Shown piece after piece: positions 28,191-39,300 of a stretch of DNA of 64,000 bases. A model generated the notes under the pieces. It saw nothing but the letters and a program-made list of their open reading frames with translations. It searched no databases and was not told the DNA's origin. Where the stretch lies: contig NZ_CP014841.1 of the NCBI RefSeq assembly GCF_001641285.1, forward strand, positions 1,674,001-1,738,000. The letters run 5' to 3'. The stretch is from Dyella thiooxydans. GTDB lineage: Bacteria > Pseudomonadota > Gammaproteobacteria > Xanthomonadales > Rhodanobacteraceae. Made by a program: the position numbers and the translations under genes. Positions within the stretch are counted from its first letter, which is position 1, and the number at the start of each line of letters is the position of its first letter.

Positions 28191-29237
28191 ATGTCCGACG
28201 ACCTGCTGACGTCCTACCTCTCGCCGCTGGGCGAGGACGCCCCCTGCGGCACCGACCTGGAATACGACGCCGACTTCATGGCGCTGGAACGCGCCGCCGC
28301 GCCGCGCGCCGAGCGCGCCATGGGCGATTCGGTGAAAGCCGCCGAAGAGCCCGAGTGGGACAAGGTGATCGCCTTGTCCAACGGCCTGTTCGAACGCACC
28401 CGCGACCTCCGCGTGGCCACCTACCTTTCCACCGCCTGGCTGCGCACCGAGGGCCTGGCCGGCCTCGCCCGCGGGCTGGGCCTGGTGCACGGCCTGCTCG
28501 AGAACTTCTGGGACGCGGTGCACCCGCAGCTCGATGCCGAGGACGACAACGATCCCACCGCGCGCGTCAACGCGGTGGTGCCGCTGGGCGATCCGCTGGC
28601 CGTGCTGGCCTACCTGCGCAACACCCCGTTCGTCGCCTCGCCGCGGATCGGCCGCTTCTCGCTGCGCGACCTGCGGGTGGCGCAGGGCACGCTGAAGGTC
28701 CCCGGCAACGAGAATGGCGAGGGCCTGCCGTCGATGACCGACATCGAGGCCTGCTGCCTGGACTGCGACGAAGGCCAGCTCACCGGCTCGCTGGAGGCGG
28801 CAGCGCAGATCCTCGACCTGGGCAAGGCGATCGACACCCTGTTCACCGACCGCATCGGCACGCTCGGACCGGACCTCAAGCCGCTGCTCACCGACGCCTA
28901 CGAACTGAAGAAATTCCTCGACGCGCAGGTCGCCCTGCGCACGCCCGAAGCGGCGGCTCCCGGCGAGGAAGGCGTGGCCGGCGACGAAACGGGTGGAGCG
29001 CCGGCCGCGGGTGGCGTGGCGGTCGCGGCCGGTCGCATCCAGAGCCCGGAGGACGTGCGTCGCCGGCTGGACGAGTTGTGCGAGTACTACGCCCGGTACG
29101 AGCCGGCCAGCCCGCTGCCGATCCTGCTGCGCCGCGCCCAGCGACTGGTCGGACTGAGCTTTCCGGAGCTGCTGCAGGACCTGGCCCCCGGTGGCCTCAG
29201 CGAGCTGCGCACGATCTCCGGCACCGACGAGTTCTGA
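28191..29237 (+). CDS. tssA: Type VI secretion protein TssA
   Basis: A 348-residue cytoplasmic protein. The N-terminal ImpA_N domain spans about 8-130 (YLSPLGEDAPCGTDLEYD and VATYLSTAWLRTEGLAGLARGL). The C-terminal motif (RRRLDELCEYYARYEPASPLP, then LLRRAQRLVGLSFPELLQDLAP) is that of TssA proteins of the P. aeruginosa TssA1 type. TssA caps the growing sheath and links it to the baseplate. It stands alone on the plus strand; the rest of the secretion genes are on the minus strand beyond the two-partner secretion genes. A small CGCCGC/GCGGCG hairpin follows at 29244-29259. Confidence 0.92.
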   Translation: MSDDLLTSYLSPLGEDAPCGTDLEYDADFMALERAAAPRAERAMGDSVKAAEEPEWDKVIALSNGLFERTRDLRVATYLSTAWLRTEGLAGLARGLGLVHGLLENFWDAVHPQLDAEDDNDPTARVNAVVPLGDPLAVLAYLRNTPFVASPRIGRFSLRDLRVAQGTLKVPGNENGEGLPSMTDIEACCLDCDEGQLTGSLEAAAQILDLGKAIDTLFTDRIGTLGPDLKPLLTDAYELKKFLDAQVALRTPEAAAPGEEGVAGDETGGAPAAGGVAVAAGRIQSPEDVRRRLDELCEYYARYEPASPLPILLRRAQRLVGLSFPELLQDLAPGGLSELRTISGTDEF

Positions 29238-29264
29238 GCTGCGCGCCGCCCTTGCGGCGGAACG

Positions 29265-30374
29265 CTAGCGCACGCCCTTGCAGGTGTTCGCTCCGGCACG
29301 GACGAACACCGACTGCACGGAAGGATCCCAGCTCAACGTCAATCCGCCGGGCAACCCGGCGGTGATCGATGCCTGCGCGGACTGGGTGAAAGGCCCGGCC
29401 GGAGACGGCGCGCCGCCCGACGCGCTGACCGAGGCGCTGAGGCGATAGGCCGCCGGCTCCGCACACGCGGTGGTCGGCACGTTCTGCGCGGCGCTCGCGC
29501 CGCCGCCGGCCAGCTCCAGCGTGCCCTTGCCCAGCGCAACCACGCGGTTGGCGTCACCCGGCGCCGGGCAGATCGCCTCCAGGGCGTAGTCGACGCGGTA
29601 ATGCGTTGCCGGCACCACCGCGATCACGGCCGTGGCCTCGGGCAGGGCCTGACAGCCGAGCAGGAATACCTTGCGCTGCGCGACCACGTGCAGGACCACG
29701 GGGCCGACCGGCACCTGGCCGACATCCGCCCACTTCAGTTCCAGTCGCGCCGGCGAGGCGCCGGTGAGGATCGGCTGGTTGGCCAGCGCGGTGCCGCCGG
29801 CGTCGGTGACACTGACCCGCGGAGACGGACACTGGCTGTCGAACAGGTCGCTGCCGGTCAGGGCGAACGCCAAGGGACCGCCGCCCGCGCGGATCGCGAA
29901 CAGCGACCCCGGCACCGGCATCGACTGCACGTCCTCGACCGCCGGGATCGCCCTGGCACCGCCGTCGGCCGCGGCCAGCAGTTTCACGCTCTCGGCCAGC
30001 GCCGACTGCATCGCCGTGCGGTCCGCGCCCTGGCAGTCGGCCATGGTCTTCAGGTAGGCCTGCACCCGGGTCGCCGCTGCGTGCGCCCGCACGATGCGAC
30101 CGCGCAGCGCATCGCCGACCAGGTCGGCCGGCTTGTCCGCATCCTTGCCCGCGTCCTGGCGCAGTTCGTCGGCCATGCCCTGCAGCTGCGATCGCAGGGA
30201 GGCCAGCGCCGGGTCCGCCGGCAACGCGGCGGTCGCGGTCGACAACTCGTCCAGCGACACCTGCGCGCTCAGCCTGGGGGCCAGTTGCGCGTGCAGCGGC
30301 GCCGGCGTGGCAGCGAGCATCCAGGCTGCCGCAAGCGGCACGCACCAGGCCGATCGGCTGAGGCTACTGGTCAC
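29265..30374 (-). CDS. Unknown secreted protein of the two-partner secretion operon
   Basis: A 369-residue protein with a signal peptide (ending PLHAQ, about residue 30). The start is GTG at 30374 with GGAGG 6 nt upstream, and it overlaps the end of the adhesin gene by 11 nt. Residues about 40-140 are helical. The rest is beta-rich with six dispersed cysteines (near DCQG, SQCPS, LGCQA, AICPA, TACAE and NTCKG), consistent with disulfide-bonded, Ig-like periplasmic or surface domains. I do not recognise a family. Its position as third gene after TpsB and TpsA suggests it helps anchor, protect or mature the adhesin. Confidence 0.75.
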   Translation of the reverse strand: MTSSLSRSAWCVPLAAAWMLAATPAPLHAQLAPRLSAQVSLDELSTATAALPADPALASLRSQLQGMADELRQDAGKDADKPADLVGDALRGRIVRAHAAATRVQAYLKTMADCQGADRTAMQSALAESVKLLAAADGGARAIPAVEDVQSMPVPGSLFAIRAGGGPLAFALTGSDLFDSQCPSPRVSVTDAGGTALANQPILTGASPARLELKWADVGQVPVGPVVLHVVAQRKVFLLGCQALPEATAVIAVVPATHYRVDYALEAICPAPGDANRVVALGKGTLELAGGGASAAQNVPTTACAEPAAYRLSASVSASGGAPSPAGPFTQSAQASITAGLPGGLTLSWDPSVQSVFVRAGANTCKGVR

Positions 30375-33300
30375 CGCAATCCTCCGCTCCCGGGTCGCAG
30401 GCCTGCTGGTCGGCCGGCAGCAGGATGCCCGAGGGCACGATGCCGAACGACCGGTAGTTGGCCGAGATCACGCTGGGATCGATGTAGGCATCGCCCCGGC
30501 CGTTGCCGTTCTGCGCCTTGCCGAAGAACAGCGAGGTCGGCACGTTGAAGCTGAGCTCGCCGGTCAGCGGCAGGATGTTGCCCTGGCGGTCCACCGCGTA
30601 GAAGTACGCCGGGGCCTCGCCGACGTGCGCGACCAGCTGCGCACCGTCGCCGATCACGTAGATCGGCGACGAACCGGAGCCCATGTGGCCGGCCGAGGCG
30701 AACGTGCCGGTACCGTCGTAGAGCGGGGTCTTGCCCTGCTCCAGCAGGTCGCCCTGGGTCACCCCAAGGTACAGCTCGGCATGCCCGGCATCGACGGTGA
30801 ACGCGCTGTTGTCCACCGAGGCCAGGGTCAGCGTCTTGCCGTTGGTCAGGCTGAAGCCGGCGGTGGACGAGAAGTTGCCCAGCGTGTCGATCTGGTTGCC
30901 GATGGCCTGCGACTGGGTGCCCAGCGTGGTGAGTCCGGCGGACTGGCCGCTGAGCGTGCCGGCGGTGATCACCCCGCCGCTGCCTTCGGTGATCGCACCG
31001 GCCGACTGCAGCCATACCGCGGTGGCGCCCAGCTGCCCGTCCACGGCGAGATCGCCGGAGGTCGTGGTGAGCGACGCGCTGGCGCCGCCGTTGACGGGCC
31101 CGCCGACGCTCAACGCCTTGCCATTGGTCAGGCTCAGGCCGTCGGCGGAGAAGCTGCCGAGCGTATCGATGCTGTTGCTGCCGCCGAGCGTGGTGGCGCC
31201 GCCGGACTGGCCCGCAAGCGTACCCGCCACGAGCCGGCCCGCGGAGCCTTCGGTGATCGCGCCGGCCGACACCAGGGTGGTGGTGGTTCCGCTGACCTGT
31301 CCGTTGATCGCCAGGTCGCCGGACGTGGTGGCCAGCCGCGTCGAACTGCCACCGTCGATCGCGCCGGCCACGTCGAGTGCGCCGGCGTTGGTGAAGCGGA
31401 GACCGGCCGCGCTGAAGCTGCCCAGCGACCCGACGTGATTGGCGCCATCCAGCGTGGTGCTGCCGCCTGAGGTGCCGGTCAGGCTGCTGGCGGTGATCGC
31501 ACCGCCGGACTGGGTGATGGCGCCCGCCGCCTCCAGGGCGAGCGTGCTGGCGGACACGGTGCCGTCGATGGCCAGGGCGGAGGCGGAGGTCAGCCCGACC
31601 GCGCCACCCGTGACTGCGCCGGTCAGCCGCAGGTTGCCCGCCGTGGTCGACAGGTCCAGTGCACCGCTGCCGGTGCTTACCTGCCCCCCGACCACCAGCG
31701 CGCCGGCATTGCCGAAGGTGAGGCTGCCGGCACTGAAGTCGCCCAGGCTCGCGACGTGGTTGCTGCTGCCCAGCTGCGCCTGTCCTCCCGCACTGCCGGT
31801 CAGGGTCGTGGCAGTGATGCCCGACGAGCTGGTGAGGTTGCGCCCGGCGGTGAGCGTGACCGTACCGCCGGCCAGGCCGGTACCGAGGATCAGGTCCGAG
31901 CTGGCCCCGTTCGCCGTCAGGCTGAGGTTGCCGCTGCCACCATGGACATCGAGCGGACTGTTCACGGTCAGGGTGCGCGCGTCGCGGAAACTGAAGTCGC
32001 CGCCCGTGGTGAAGTTGCCCAGGGTCACCACCTGGTTGGCGCCCCCGAGCACGGTGCTGCCGCTCGATGTGCCGGAGAGGCTGCCTGCGGTGAGCACGCC
32101 CGCGCTGCCTTCGCTGATCCCGCCGGCGGCGGACGCCAGCGTGATGTCGCCGGTGCCGGCGTTCACCGCACCGTCGATCGCCAGCCCGCCCTGCCCGGCC
32201 AGCGCGATCGAGCTGCCACCGATGCTGCCGCTGGTGGTCAGGCTGCCGGAGGTGGTGGTGAGGCTGGTCGCGCTGCCGCCGTTCACCGTGCCGCCGACAG
32301 TCAGTGCCTGGGCGTTGCTGATGCTCAGCCCGTTGCTCGCGCTGAAATTGCCCAGCGTGCCGATCTTGTTGGCCTTCGCCAGTGTCGTGCCACCGCCGGC
32401 CTGCCCAGTCAGCGTGCCGGCCTGGATGACGCCCGCGCTCTGTGCGATGTCGCCACCGGACACCAGGTCGACCGAACTCCCGACCAGGTTGCCGGCCAGC
32501 GAGAGGTTGCCCGCCGAGTCCAGTGTGATGGCCCCGCCGTTGAGATCGTGCTGGACGGTCAGGCCGCCGCTGGTGGTGGTCAGCGCGATCGTTCCGGTGC
32601 CGCCGCCGACCACCAGGTTGCTGCCGATGGTCAGTGCCTGGGCGTTGGTGAGCGTGAAGTCCGCGGCGCTGAAGGTACCCAGCGTACCGACGTGGTTTGC
32701 CTTGCCCAGCGTGGTATCGCCGGCCGAGCTGCCCGTGAGCGTGCCGGCAGTCAGCACGCCGCCGGTCTGGCTGATCGCGCCATGGCTGCTGGTCAGCGTC
32801 ACCGTGCCGGCACTGGTCAGGTTGCTGCCCAGGGTGATCCCGTCGCGACCGCTCAGCGTCACGTTCGCGCCGCTCAGCGCTCCGGGCATCACCAGCGCGC
32901 CGCCGTTCGCCGCCAGCGTCAGGTTCGCCGTGCCGGTGTCGATCCCCAGCGCGGGCAGCGTCAGCGAACCGTTTGCCGTGAGGTTCACCGTGCCGTTGGT
33001 GCCGCTGCTCAGCGAAGTGACCGTCAGGTTGCCCCCATCCACCAGCGACACGCCCTGCCCGGCGGCGGTCACCGCACCGGCGAAGTGGTTGCTGCCGTCG
33101 GTCAGCGTGATCCCGCCGGTGCCGGCCTGCAGGTTGCTGGTGCCTGTCACCTGCACCCCGCCGCTGCCCTCGCTGATCGTGCCGTTGTTGCTGGTGGCGA
33201 CCAGGTTCCCGCCGATGCCGCCGTGACCCAGATTCAGCGTTCCCGCGCTGGTCGCCGTCAGCCCACCGATGGACAGCGTGCCCAGGGTCAGCGCGTTCTG

Positions 33301-36300
33301 GTCGGTGATCTGCGTCGTGCCGCCGGTGAGGTTCACCGTGCCGCCGAAGTCGTTGCCGTTGCCGCCCAGGGCGATCGTGTTGCTGCCCGCATTCACCGTG
33401 GTGGTGCCGGTGACCGTCAGCGACGCCCCCACACCCTGGCTGATCGCACCACCAGAGGTCAGCGACAACGTGGTTGCACCGATGTTGTTGGCCAGGGACA
33501 GCGTCGCGGCCGAACTCAGGCTCACTGTCGTCGCCGACAGGTCGGTGGCGAGACTGAGCCCGCCGGCCGTCGTGGTCAGGCTGAGGGTGCCCGGCACGCT
33601 CAGCGGACCATTCACGGCCAGCGCCTGCGCATTGGTCAACGCCAGGTTGGCTGCGGCGAAGCTGCCCAGCGTGGTCAGCCGGTTGCTGCCGCCGAGCGTG
33701 GTATTGCCGGTGCTGCTGCCACTGAGCTGGTTGGCGGTGATCACGCTGCCGCCGGACTGGGTCAGGTTGCCGGTGACCGTCAGCATCACGTCGTTGCCGC
33801 TGGCGTTGCCGACGTCGATCGCACCGGCCAGGTTCAGGCCGCTGGCGTTGGTGAAGGACAACCCGCCGCTGCCGGTATTGGTCACCGCGCCCAGGTTGGT
33901 GACCAGATTGTTGTCGGCGAGGCTGGCACCACCGGCCGAGCCGAGGTTCAGCGTGGTGGCCGTGACGATGCCGGCGGTCTGGTCGATCGTGCCGACGGCG
34001 CTCAAGGTCGTGGTGGTGCCGCTGACGTTGCCGCCCAGGCTCAGGTTGCCGGCGGTGTCGATCGTGGTGCTGCTGCCGCCACTCACTGCCCCGTTGACGG
34101 TCAGCGCCTGCGCATTGGTCAGGCTGAAGCCGGCCGCGCTGAAGCTGCCCAGCGCCGTGATCAGGTTGGCATCGCCCAGCGTGGTCGCGCCGGCCGAGCT
34201 GCCGGTGAGGGTACCGGCAGTGAGCACGCCGCTGGTCTGGCTGATCGCGCCGCCACTGCTGGTCAGGGTCACCGTGCCGGCACTGGTCAGGTTGCTGCCC
34301 AGGGTGATCCCGTCGCGACCGCTCAGGGTCACGTTCGCGCCGCTCAGCGCTCCGGGCATCACCAGCGCGCCGCCGTTCGCCGCCAGCGTCAGGTTCGCCG
34401 TGCCGGTGTCGATCCCCAGCGCGGGCAGCGTCAGCGAACCGTTTGCCGTGAGGTTCACCGTGCCGTTGGTGCCGCTGCTCAGCGAAGTGACCGTCAGGTT
34501 GCCCCCATCCACCAGCGACACGCCCTGACCCGCGACCGTCACTGCTCCGGTGAAATGGTTGCTGCCGTCGGTCAGCGTGATCCCGCCGGTGCCGGCCTGC
34601 AGGTTGCTGGTGCCTGTCACCTGCACCCCGCCGCTGCCCTCGGTGATCGTGCCGTTGTTGCTGGTGGCGACCAGGTTCCCGCCGATGCCGCCGTGACCCA
34701 GGTTCAGCGTTCCCGTGCTGGTCGCCGTCAGCCCACCGATGGACAGCGTGCCCAGCGTCAGCGCGTTCTGGTCGGTGATCTGCGTCGTGCCGCCGGTGAG
34801 GTTTACCGTGCCGCCGAAGTCGTTGCCGTTGCCGCCCAGGGCGATCGTGTTGCTGCCCGCATTCACCGTGGTGGTGCCGGTGACCGTCAGTGCACCACTC
34901 TGCAGCACCGCCCCGCTGGCGTTGATGGTCAGATCCGTACCGGTCGAGAGCGTGCCGAGCGTGGTGGTGGCGCCGGTACCGGTGTTGGTGATGCCCAGCG
35001 AACCAGCGGTGGTGCCGCTGACCGCGAGGTTGCTGTCCGCGGTGATCGAGGCGAGGCCGCTGACCGTGCCACCGACGCCGGTGCTGCCGGCGCCGGACAG
35101 GTTGACGTTCACCGGCGTCGTGTAGCCGGTGTAGTCGATGCTGCCGCCGGAGCCGGCGTCCAGGTTGCCGGAGATGTCGCCATCGGCCCCCGAGTGCATC
35201 AGGAACGAGCCGGTGCCGGTGTCGATCAGGTTGCCGATGCCACTGAACGCGCCGGACAGGTCGGTCACGCTGCCCTGGTTGTGCCCGGTGAGGCTCCAGC
35301 TCTGGCTGGCCGCCTGCAGCGTGCCGGTGCCGCTGTCGGCGATGTTCTCGAACGAGCTCCAGCTGACCGTGCCGTTGTTGCCGGCATTGGCACCGGTCAG
35401 CGTATAGGTCTGGTTGCTGCCGGCGATGGTGTCTCCCGCGCTGCTGCCGGTGACCGAGGTCACGCCGCTCCAGCTGCCGCCGATGCCCGTCGTCGTGCTG
35501 CTGGTGGCGGACAGGTCGAAGTTCACCGCGCTGCCGTAGCCGCTGTAATCCAGCGCCTGGACGGTGGCGTTGCCGCTCAGGCTGCCACCCGCGTCGAAAG
35601 CCACCGTACCGGCGGTGGTGTCGTCGATGTTCTCGAACGACGTCCAGCTCACCGTACCGTTGTTGCCGGCATTGGCACCGGTCAGCGTGTAGGTCTGGTT
35701 GCTGCCGGCGATGGTGTCTCCCGCGCTGCTGCCGGTGACCGAGGTCACACCGCTCCAGCTGCCACCGATGCCCGTCGTCGTGCCGCTGCCGGCGGACAGG
35801 TCGAAGTTCACCACGCTGCCGTAGCTGCCGTAGTCCAGCGTCTTGGCCGTGACGTTGCCGCTGACGCCGCCGCCGGTACCGAAGACCACGCTGCCGTTGG
35901 CGTCGTCGAGGTTGCCGATACCGCTGAAGCCTCCGGGCAGCAGGGTGGTCACCGTGCCCGAGTTGCCGCCGCTGAGGTTGAAGGTCGCCCCGGTTGCCTG
36001 CAGCGTACCGGTGCCGCTGTCGGCGATGTTCTCGAACGAGGTCCAGCTCACCGTACCGTTGTTGCCCGCGTTGGCGCCGGTCAGCGTATAGGTCTGGTTG
36101 CTGCCGGCGATGGTGTCTCCCGCGCTGCTGCCGATGACCGAGGTCACACCGTTCCAGTTGCCGCCGATGCCCGTCGTCGCGCCGACGCCGGCGGACAGGT
36201 CGAAGTTCACCGCGCTGCCGTAGCTGCCGTAGTCCAGCGTCTTGGCCGTGACGTTGCCGCTGACATTGCCGCCGGTACCGAAGACCACGGTGCCGGTGGT

Positions 36301-39300
36301 GTCCTGGATGTTGCCGAACCCGGTCCAGCCGATTCCGCCGCTGCCTCCCTTGTTGGCGACGGCGTTGTCCAGCGTATAGGTCTGCCCCGAACCGGTGATC
36401 GTCGCGCTGCCGCCGTTGCCGACTACCGAGGTGACACCGCCCCAGCTACCGCCGATGCCGGTGGTGTTGCCTGCGCCGTTGGACAGGTCGAAGCCCACCG
36501 CGCCGACATAGCTGCCGTAGTCCAGCGTCTGCGCCGTGATATTGCCGCTGACCCTGCCGCCGGTGCCGAAGGCCACCGTGCCGGTGCTGTCGTCGATGTT
36601 GCCGAAGCCAGTCCAGCCGATTCCGCCGCTGCTGCCCTTGTCGACGATCGCATTGTCCAGGGTATAGGTCTGGCCCGAACCGGTGATCGTACCCCCGCCG
36701 TTGCCTGCCACCGTGCCGAGATTGAAACCACTGTAATCGAGGCCTGAAGATGCGGAGACCTTGGTGCCGAGGTCGAAGTTGCCCGCCACACCGGTCACCA
36801 CGCCACCGCTGCCGGCAACCGAGCCGAAGCCCGCGTAGACGATGCCGGTCGCTGACGAGGTCAGCGCGTCATCGGCAAAACTGCCGGTGACGTTGGAGAT
36901 CGCTCCCGTTCCCGCCACATGAGTGGCAAGGGCGAAGGTCATGCCTTCGCTGCTCCGGTTGCCGTCATCGAAGCCCGCCGCTCCGCTGACATGCGTGGTA
37001 TCGGCCGCGGTGAATCCGCTGAAGGTGATCCCACCAAGCGTGCCGGTGGTCATGCCCGTCAGATTGAACGAGGTGTTGCCCAGGCCGCTGATCGCGCCCG
37101 TGCCGGAGATGCTGCCACTGCCGGAAAGGCTTGGCGTGGTGAATACCGCATCGCTCAGGCCGGAAAGTGCACCGTTGGCGGTGATCGACGTAGTGGCGGT
37201 GGCATCCAGCTTGCCGCCAACCGTGCCGCTACCCAGTGCCAGCGCTCCGCCGCTGCTTACCGTCAGGTCCCCGGTGGTCAGCGTGCCCAGGATCAGATCC
37301 GTCTGGTCGGACAACTGTGTGGTGCCGCCGGTGAGGCTGACCGCACCGCTGAAGTCGTTGCCCGAATCGATCAATGAGATCGCGTTGGCACCTGCATCGA
37401 AGGACGAGGTACCGCCGACGACGAACGCTCCGCTTTGCCCGATTCCACTCGCCGTCGTCGTCAGCGAAAGGTTGCCGGTGACGTCGATGCTGCCGATGCT
37501 CAGCGAGCCACTCGTCGTACTCAGGCCACTGAGTGCCTGGGACCCTCCCACTGCACCATCCAGCATCAGCGCGCCGCCGGTCGTGACGGTCAGCTGCTGC
37601 GGGCCGTCCAGGGTCGAGAGGAAGTGAATGTCGCCACTGCCCGTACTGGACAAAGTCACGTTCGCGCCCAGGGTCACGGCGCCGTTGTAGGTCTGACTGC
37701 CGCCGGTGGTGACGTTGGCACCCAACGTGAGCGTGCCCGGGCCGGTCTGGCTGAAGCTGCCGCTACCGGAAACCGCCTGGCCCACGGTGACGTTGGTGCC
37801 GCTGTCGGTCTGCAACGTGCCGCCGCCAGCTCCCAGGGTAATGGCCCGGTTGAGGACGAGGGTCGCCGTACTCTCCAGCGTGCCGCCATCGAGGGTCAGG
37901 CCGGCGCCGGCGCCACCGAGATTCCCGTCGCTCGATACCGCCAGGGTGCCGCCGCTGATCGTCGTTCCGCCCGTGTACGTGTTCGTGCCCGAGAGCGTCT
38001 GCGCGCCGCCAGCCAGGGTGAGCCCGCCGGTGCCGCCGATGACACCGGAGAACGTGCCGGCGGCATTGGACAGTGTCAGCCCCTGCGTGCCTAGCGTCAC
38101 GGTGCCATTGCCGGACAGGCTCTTGATCGAGGCACCGCTGCTCGTCCCCGAAATATCCAGCGTGCCGTTGGCGGTCACGCCGCTCGATGCGGCCACGCTG
38201 CCGCTGCCGCTCAGCGCGAGCGTGGCGGCATTGATCGACGTCGCACCGGTATAGGTGTTCACACCCGAGAGTGTCTGTGAGCCACCGGTCAGGGTGAGAC
38301 CGCCGGTGCCGCTGACGACACCGGAGAACGTGCCTGCGGCATTGGACAACGTCAGCGTATGGCTGCCGAGGTTGACCGTGCCCGAGCCGGTGAGCCGGGG
38401 CATGCCGAGCCCCGCAGTCAAGCCGGAAATATTCAGCGAGCCGTTGTCGACCAGCCCGCCATTGAGCGTCATCGTACCGGTGCCGGCCAGCGACAGCGAA
38501 CCGGAGCCGGAGATGATGTTTGCGCCGGTCCCTACGGCGGCGTCACCGCCGTTGGCCGTGGCCGGGTTCAGCACCAGGCCGGCGCTTCCGGTGGCCGACA
38601 TGGACGCGTTGATGTTGACATTGTTTGCTGCGGTCAGCGTGAGCGTGTTCGCGCTCCAGCTGATGGCGTCGTTGACGTTGATGTTGCCGGTGCCGGGGCT
38701 GCCGCCATCGGAGGAGTGGATGGTGAGGTTGCTCGACTGCAGGAGTGTGCCCACGTCCGAGCCAGTGAGGCCATCCGAACCGGCGGCGTCGATCGTGAAG
38801 TCGAACGGATCGATCAGCCAGTTGCCGGTCTGTCCGAACGGCGCCGATGTATCCACCTGGGTGCCGTGGGCGATCCTCACGTGGTCGGCCGATGTCTCGA
38901 TGAAGCCGCCGTCCCCGCCTTGTGCGCCTCCTCGCGCACTCATGCGTCCATCCACCTGGGTCGATTGCTGGCCGAGGACGACGATCGAGCCGCCACGACC
39001 CTGGATCGTCGCGTCGGCATTCAGCAAGGTGCCGGTACCGAGTGTGACGCTCTGTGCGACCGTGCCTCCTGCGGCACTACTGCCGAGGCGGATGCTGCCA
39101 CCGCCGTTCACACCAGAAGCGTCGATGCTCCCCGTCACGCCCACGTTGGCATCGGACAACACCTGTGCGGTGCCACCGTGCACGCCGGACACGTTGATGC
39201 TGCCGCTGTTGATCGCGTTGCCGCCGGAGGCGACCAGCCGCACGGTGCCGCCGTCGGTGCGGATACCGCCGGCGCTGATCACGCCGGAGTTGTTCACCGC

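Noticed and set aside
30364-31500. Contact-dependent inhibition toxin (CdiA-CT) at the adhesin C-terminus with immunity gene downstream
   Set aside because: There is no VENN-like motif or diverged toxin domain; repeats run almost to the end and the downstream product is exported with a signal peptide, unlike a CdiI immunity protein.
31756-36747. A plus-strand open frame of about 1660 codons opposite the adhesin gene
   Set aside because: It is antisense to repetitive, low-stop Gly/Ser/Thr-rich coding DNA. Its product is Gln/Ala/Arg-rich with no domain, and it mirrors the adhesin repeats. Such frames are expected in GC-rich DNA.
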